Below are positions 5,644-8,638 of a stretch of 8,638 nucleotides of DNA, one piece after another. The DNA is from Kiritimatiellales bacterium (GTDB lineage Bacteria > Verrucomicrobiota > Kiritimatiellia > Kiritimatiellales > Tichowtungiaceae): contig JAQUXG010000062.1 of assembly GCA_028692515.1 (NCBI GenBank), positions 1 to 8,638 on the forward strand, given 5' to 3'. The translations under genes and the position numbers were made by a program. Below the pieces are notes generated by a model, which was not told the origin of the DNA, made no database searches, and saw nothing but the letters and a program-made list of their open reading frames with translations. Position 1 is the first letter of the stretch; every line of letters starts with the position of its first letter.

Positions 5644-6873
5644 TTATTCCACAGGATCAGGGATCGCGGTTTCGTCTCCGGTGCGCCGCTCCAGACAGAC
5701 GCCGGTAATTTCCGGAACGCTTCCGCCGGCGCGAATGACGTTGATCCGGTCTCCGATCTTCAAATCCATTGCCCGAATATAGTCTAGATTATGCAATGTG
5801 GCATGCTGAATCGTTGCTCCCTGAATTTCAACCGGCTCAAACCGGGCGACCGGCGTCAGTTTACCGGTTTCGCCGCGCGACCAGTCAACCCCCAGCAACC
5901 GGGTCTGAACCGGCGTTTCTTCATATTTGCGGGCGATTGCGCCGCGCGGATGATGCGCCGTGGCGCCAAGGCGGTCGCGAACCGACAAGTCATTCACCTT
6001 AATCACAATTCCGTCCGTCATAAACGGGAACTCGGTGCGCCTTCGGTTTAAATCGGCGATAGACGAAATCACTTCGGCGGCTGAAACGGTTTTACTTTCC
6101 ACCACCGGCAGCCCGGCGGCTTTCACCAGCACCAGAGCTTCGGACTGTGTTGCCGGCATCGGATTGGTTTTCAGCATTTCAAAACATTGAAAGGTTAAAC
6201 CGCGACGGGCAGTCTCGGCATAATCCGTCAGCGCCAGCGTTCCGGCGGCGGCGTTGCGCGGACTCTTCAGCGGAGCCTCGCCCGCGTCGATTCGGCGGCG
6301 GTTCAATGCCTCAAAAGCGGGCAGGGGAAGCAGCATCTCACCGCGCACATCGAATTGCGCCGAAGCCGTCGCAATCGTCACCGGCACGGCACCGGATGCC
6401 AGCACGGAGGGCGTTACATCTGTGCCGGTTTTTCCGTCGCCGCGCGTCAGCGCTTGCACAAGCAGCCCGTTACGGTAGCGCAGCACAACGGTCAGTCCGT
6501 CGAGCTTCGGTTCCACGCAATAAAGAAGATTCGTACCGGTCTTTTCCAGAAAGCGAACAACCTCTGCATCGGAATAAACTTTATCCAGACTCAGGACCGG
6601 TGCGTCATGCGCCACGCGGGCGGATTCTGCGGCTGGAGCACCGACCGGATTTTCGGTGCCAAGCTCCGGATAGTCGGCCAGCAACTGGTCGTATTGTTGG
6701 CGCAACGCGTCATACGCCGCATCGCTCATCACGGATTCGTGCTGGTTATAGTAGGCATCATCCGCTTGATGCAGAACGGTTTGCAACGCGCTGGCCTGTT
6801 TTTCGACAGCGGGCGGCGCGGCAAAGCAGGTCAGGTGAACGGCGATAAAAAAAAGAATCCATCTACGCAGCAT
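5644..6873 (-). CDS. Secreted-type truncated NAD+-dependent DNA ligase (LigB-like)
   Basis: A 409-residue protein with the catalytic core of an NAD+-dependent DNA ligase, which seals nicks through a lysine-AMP intermediate. Seen in order: a likely signal peptide (MLRRWILFFIAVHLTCFAAP, possible cleavage after CFA), an NMN-binding Ia-type helix region with YY at 41-42 and SDAAYDAL near 50-57, adenylation motif EPKLDG with K123, RGDG near 144-147, DVRGEM at 175-180, DGIVIKVN at 287-294, AIARKY at 312-317, and an OB fold (about 328-390: GKLTPVARFEPV, ATLHNLD). The protein ends there: the Zn finger, helix-hairpin-helix and BRCT domains of the roughly 670-residue LigA are absent. E. coli LigB likewise has a signal-like N terminus and reduced C terminus. 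Start: ATG at 6873 after AAAGGAGGT. A TTG at 6921 would run through two palindromes and is rejected. Next gene 3 nt on: radical SAM. Confidence 0.88.
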   Translation of the reverse strand: MLRRWILFFIAVHLTCFAAPPAVEKQASALQTVLHQADDAYYNQHESVMSDAAYDALRQQYDQLLADYPELGTENPVGAPAAESARVAHDAPVLSLDKVYSDAEVVRFLEKTGTNLLYCVEPKLDGLTVVLRYRNGLLVQALTRGDGKTGTDVTPSVLASGAVPVTIATASAQFDVRGEMLLPLPAFEALNRRRIDAGEAPLKSPRNAAAGTLALTDYAETARRGLTFQCFEMLKTNPMPATQSEALVLVKAAGLPVVESKTVSAAEVISSIADLNRRRTEFPFMTDGIVIKVNDLSVRDRLGATAHHPRGAIARKYEETPVQTRLLGVDWSRGETGKLTPVARFEPVEIQGATIQHATLHNLDYIRAMDLKIGDRINVIRAGGSVPEITGVCLERRTGDETAIPDPVE

Positions 6874-6877
6874 TTCA

Positions 6878-6886
6878 ACCTCCTTT
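6878..6886 (-). promoter_or_regulatory. Strong ribosome binding site that fixes the ligase start
   Basis: Minus-strand AAAGGAGGT with GGAGG five nt before the ATG at 6873, a near-perfect Shine-Dalgarno sequence. Its first bases overlap the palindrome at 6884-6902, so a hairpin or bound protein there could affect initiation. This site supports the signal-peptide start over the longer TTG start. Confidence 0.85.
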
Positions 6887-6953
6887 TCCAATGATTGGAA
6901 AACCATAGGACGATTTTCCAATCCTTGGAAGAAAAGTTTCCAAGATTTGGAAA
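6884..6953. repeat. Cluster of three TTTTCCAA-N3-TTGGAAAA palindromes between the epimerase and ligase genes
   Basis: Copies at 6884-6902 (spacer TGA), 6914-6932 (spacer TCC, right arm TTGGAAGA) and 6937-6953 (7-bp arms, spacer GAT). Centre spacings are 30 and 22 bp, roughly three and two helical turns. Together they fill most of the 84-bp gap: the last copy lies 4 bp from the epimerase stop and the first overlaps the ligase ribosome binding site. The hairpins would be AT-rich with 3-nt loops and no good U tract, so they are poor terminators. Confidence 0.85.
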
Positions 6954-6957
6954 AATG

Positions 6958-7953
6958 TTATGGATTTTTCCAGGCGGCGAGGACTCGATCAAGCGCTGCT
7001 TCGGTTTGGCGAATCCAGTCGTCCTGCGGTTCTTTGCGGCGCGGATCGGCATCGAACCATGCGCGGGTCATCTGCATGCCCTCGCGAAATGAAAGGGTCG
7101 CCGTGAACTCCGGCACGAAGCGTTTAATTTTGCTGTTGTCGAAAATCACGCTGTGCATTTTGTCACCCAGAATACTCGGCGCACTGAATTTGGGGTCGAT
7201 TTTTGCAATAAAGTCGCTTGGTATGTGAACAAAGTTCGGTTCGCACTCAAAAACGTCCGCAATGGTCGCGTAGATCTGGTTCCACGTGCGTACCTCATCG
7301 GTGGTGATGTGGAACGCCTCGCCGATTGTGTCGGCGCGGCCCATCAGCCCCACGAAGCCCTTCGCGAAATCCTTCGAGTGCGTCACAACCCATAGCGACG
7401 TGCCGTCGCCGTGGATGACTGCCGGGCCGCCGGCCTTGAGGCGGCGGATGACAGAATAATCACATGAGCCGGGGCCGACTGGAATAATGGTGTTGTATGT
7501 GTGCGACGGACGAACCACCGTAGCCGGAAAGTCCTCCGCTCCCAGCAACAGTTTTTCGCAGGCAATTTTATCGCGGGAATAGTCCCAGAAGGGGTTCTCA
7601 AGCGGAGTTTCCTCGGTAATAAAGGGGGCGGACGGAGGTTTCTGGTAGGCCGACGCAGAGCTGATGAAAATGTACTGCTTTGTTTTTCCACGGAAGAGAT
7701 CAATGTCCCCTTGTGCATGAGCTGGCGAAAAGGCAATCCAGTTGACCACGCAGTCCCACTCATGTCCTTTAAGCGCGACCGCCGCCTCGGCCGGGTTGTA
7801 AATATCCGCATAAATATTTTGCACACCGGTCGGAGAGGGAAAGCTTTGAGTCTTCCCGCGATTGAGGTGCCACACCTCAATTCCCCGTTGAACTGCCAGC
7901 TCTGTCACTGCGGAGCTGATGTTGCCGGTGCCGCCGATAAATAAAACTTTCAT
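6958..7953 (-). CDS. NAD(P)-dependent epimerase/dehydratase-family protein (SDR superfamily)
   Basis: A 331-residue short-chain dehydrogenase/reductase of the epimerase-like or atypical type. The dinucleotide-binding motif GGTGNIS is at residues 7-13, the strand ending in the catalytic Ser region (IFISSAS) at 95-101, and the catalytic YxxxK is Y125/K129 in DYSRDK. VVRPSHTYN at 146-154 matches the family strand that follows. Such proteins act on nucleotide sugars or similar substrates, or bind RNA (CSP41-like); the substrate here cannot be named. It is cytoplasmic, with no signal peptide. Start: ATG at 7953 preceded by AAGGAG at 7962-7967 with 8-nt spacing. It is divergent from hisH and first of the minus-strand series leading into the ligase, but the palindrome-filled gap after it may separate the transcripts. 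Confidence 0.9.
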   Translation of the reverse strand: MKVLFIGGTGNISSAVTELAVQRGIEVWHLNRGKTQSFPSPTGVQNIYADIYNPAEAAVALKGHEWDCVVNWIAFSPAHAQGDIDLFRGKTKQYIFISSASAYQKPPSAPFITEETPLENPFWDYSRDKIACEKLLLGAEDFPATVVRPSHTYNTIIPVGPGSCDYSVIRRLKAGGPAVIHGDGTSLWVVTHSKDFAKGFVGLMGRADTIGEAFHITTDEVRTWNQIYATIADVFECEPNFVHIPSDFIAKIDPKFSAPSILGDKMHSVIFDNSKIKRFVPEFTATLSFREGMQMTRAWFDADPRRKEPQDDWIRQTEAALDRVLAAWKNP

Positions 7954-8024
7954 ATCCTGATCTCCTTAACTTCCGAACCGTAAATAAACTCCTTTGAAAA
8001 GGAATGCCATGTTCTTTCTCTTTT

Positions 8025-8054
8025 TTCGTGTGCATTCGCGTCCATTCGCGGTTA
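8025..8054. repeat. Three 10-nt near-repeats just upstream of hisH
   Basis: TTCGTGTGCA, TTCGCGTCCA and TTCGCGGTTA follow each other without gaps, 12 bp before the hisH ATG. Read on the other strand the block gives a peptide like NREWTRMHT. Elements of this look are, from memory, dispersed in many environmental bacterial genomes, so I treat it as a copy of a dispersed repeat rather than hisH-specific regulation. The rest of the 113-bp divergent gap holds the epimerase ribosome binding site and a small inverted repeat, TCCTTT/AAAGGA, at 7990-8003. Confidence 0.55.
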
Positions 8055-8066
8055 AAAATTATTCCC

Positions 8067-8638
8067 ATGAGCAAAATCGGCATTATTGACTACGGCATGG
8101 GCAACCTTGGCAGCGTTTCCAACGCCTGCAAATTTCTCGGGCTGGACGCGGAAATTATCTCTGCGCCGAGCCAGCTGGACCCCTGCCGCGCCGTCATTCT
8201 TCCCGGCGTCGGCGCATTCGGCGACTGCATGGCGCACCTCACTGAACACGGCTTTGTCTCGCCGATTAAAAACTGGATCGATTCCGGCAAGCCATTCATG
8301 GGCATCTGCTTAGGATTACAGGCGCTTTTCCAAACCTCGGAAGAAACGCCCGGCGTTGAAGGGCTCGGCATCTTCAAAGGCTCAGTGAAACGGTTTCCGG
8401 TCGGTATGGAATCCGCCGCCTTCACCGAAGGCTCCGGCGCGCCAAAGGCTTCGCCGTTGAAGGTTCCGCAAATCGGCTGGAACGCCGTGAATCAGAAAAA
8501 ACCGGACTGCCCGATGTTCGCGGGCATCGACGACGGAACCTACTTTTACTTTGTCCACTCCTTCTACGTCGCGCCGGAAGATCAAAGCATCGTCGCAGGT
8601 GAAACCGACTACGGACTTAAATACTGTTCCGCAGTCCT
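8067..8638 (+). CDS. hisH: Imidazole glycerol phosphate synthase, glutaminase subunit HisH (3' end beyond window)
   Basis: Class I glutamine amidotransferase subunit that supplies ammonia to HisF for making imidazole glycerol phosphate and AICAR in histidine biosynthesis. The 190 visible residues show DYGMGNLGSV (8-17), PGVGAFGDCM (46-55), the nucleophile C81 in GICLGLQ (79-85), VPQIGWN (133-139) and YFVHSFY (161-167). The His-Glu pair that completes the triad would lie past the window end. An extra stretch of about 15-18 residues, rich in Gly, Ala, Ser and Pro (about 112-130), precedes the VPQIGWN block. Start: ATG at 8067; no clear Shine-Dalgarno sequence, and the 10-nt repeat block ends just upstream. 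The open frame continues to the edge without a stop. Neighbouring his genes, if any, are off the window. Confidence 0.95.
   Translation, partial: MSKIGIIDYGMGNLGSVSNACKFLGLDAEIISAPSQLDPCRAVILPGVGAFGDCMAHLTEHGFVSPIKNWIDSGKPFMGICLGLQALFQTSEETPGVEGLGIFKGSVKRFPVGMESAAFTEGSGAPKASPLKVPQIGWNAVNQKKPDCPMFAGIDDGTYFYFVHSFYVAPEDQSIVAGETDYGLKYCSAV
8326..8344. repeat. Degenerate TTTTCCAA-N3-TTGGAAAA copy inside hisH
   Basis: TTTTCCAA-ACC-TCGGAAGA matches the palindrome at 2068-2086, including its ACC spacer, at all but two positions. It is read in frame as LFQTSEE just after the GICLGLQ nucleophile motif. Homologues commonly have LFxxSEE here, so the resemblance may be coincidental. Confidence 0.35.

Noticed and set aside
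6147..6848. Long plus-strand open frame opposite the ligase
   Set aside because: Arg/Pro-rich translation without a family, fully antisense to the ligase motifs.
6820..6873. Lipoprotein signal in the ligase N terminus (LTC)
   Set aside because: The residue at -3 of the cysteine is His, a poor lipobox; an ordinary signal peptide or anchor fits better.
6874..6921. Longer ligase start at TTG 6921
   Set aside because: It would translate through two palindromes and bury the signal peptide; the ATG at 6873 has a strong ribosome binding site.
7279..7292. Possible third parS site, GTTCCACGTG inside the epimerase gene
   Set aside because: Only the left half and centre match; the right arm reads CGTAC instead of GAAC, so symmetry is lost, and the codons (TWN) suffice to explain it.

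Overview
This window comes from a bacterial chromosome and carries ordinary housekeeping genes. It also holds a dense set of short palindromes that coding alone does not explain. Nothing here names the organism. The gene content (zinc-type bL31, RF1, MnmG, a bacterial HisH) is bacterial. The many TTTTCCAA-N3-TTGGAAAA palindromes and the 10-nt 'TTCGCGTCCA'-like repeat lead me to guess the PVC superphylum, perhaps a Kiritimatiellota-like lineage. That guess rests on impression only.

Layout, left to right. mnmG (minus strand, 45-2051) carries two perfect parS-type palindromes, both inside a stretch of about 65 residues that ordinary MnmG proteins lack. A 169-bp divergent intergenic region with three phased palindromes separates mnmG from a plus-strand pair: a small cupin protein (2221-2529) and a seven-helix hemolysin III/PAQR-family membrane protein (2569-3237). 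Converging on that pair is a minus-strand block which, in transcription order, runs: a SDR-type NAD-dependent epimerase (7953-6958), an 84-bp gap largely filled by three more palindromes, a signal-peptide-bearing truncated NAD+-dependent DNA ligase (6873-5644), a radical SAM protein (5640-4723) starting 3 nt after the ligase stop, rpmE (4655-4458), a stem-loop terminator, and prfA (4398-3304). At the right edge hisH starts on the plus strand (8067) and runs off the window.

Functional reading. mnmG (tRNA wobble modification), rpmE and prfA serve translation, and hisH serves histidine biosynthesis. The two parS sites suggest that mnmG doubles as part of the chromosome centromere, which fits the frequent gidA-gidB-parA-parB neighbourhood near replication origins. 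The ligase and radical SAM genes look translationally coupled. The other palindromes occur in two intergenic clusters of three, one full copy inside mnmG and one degenerate copy inside hisH, so they look like a dispersed element rather than one gene's operator. No tRNA, rRNA, CRISPR array, transposase or insertion sequence was seen, and no gap without a gene exceeds 170 bp.
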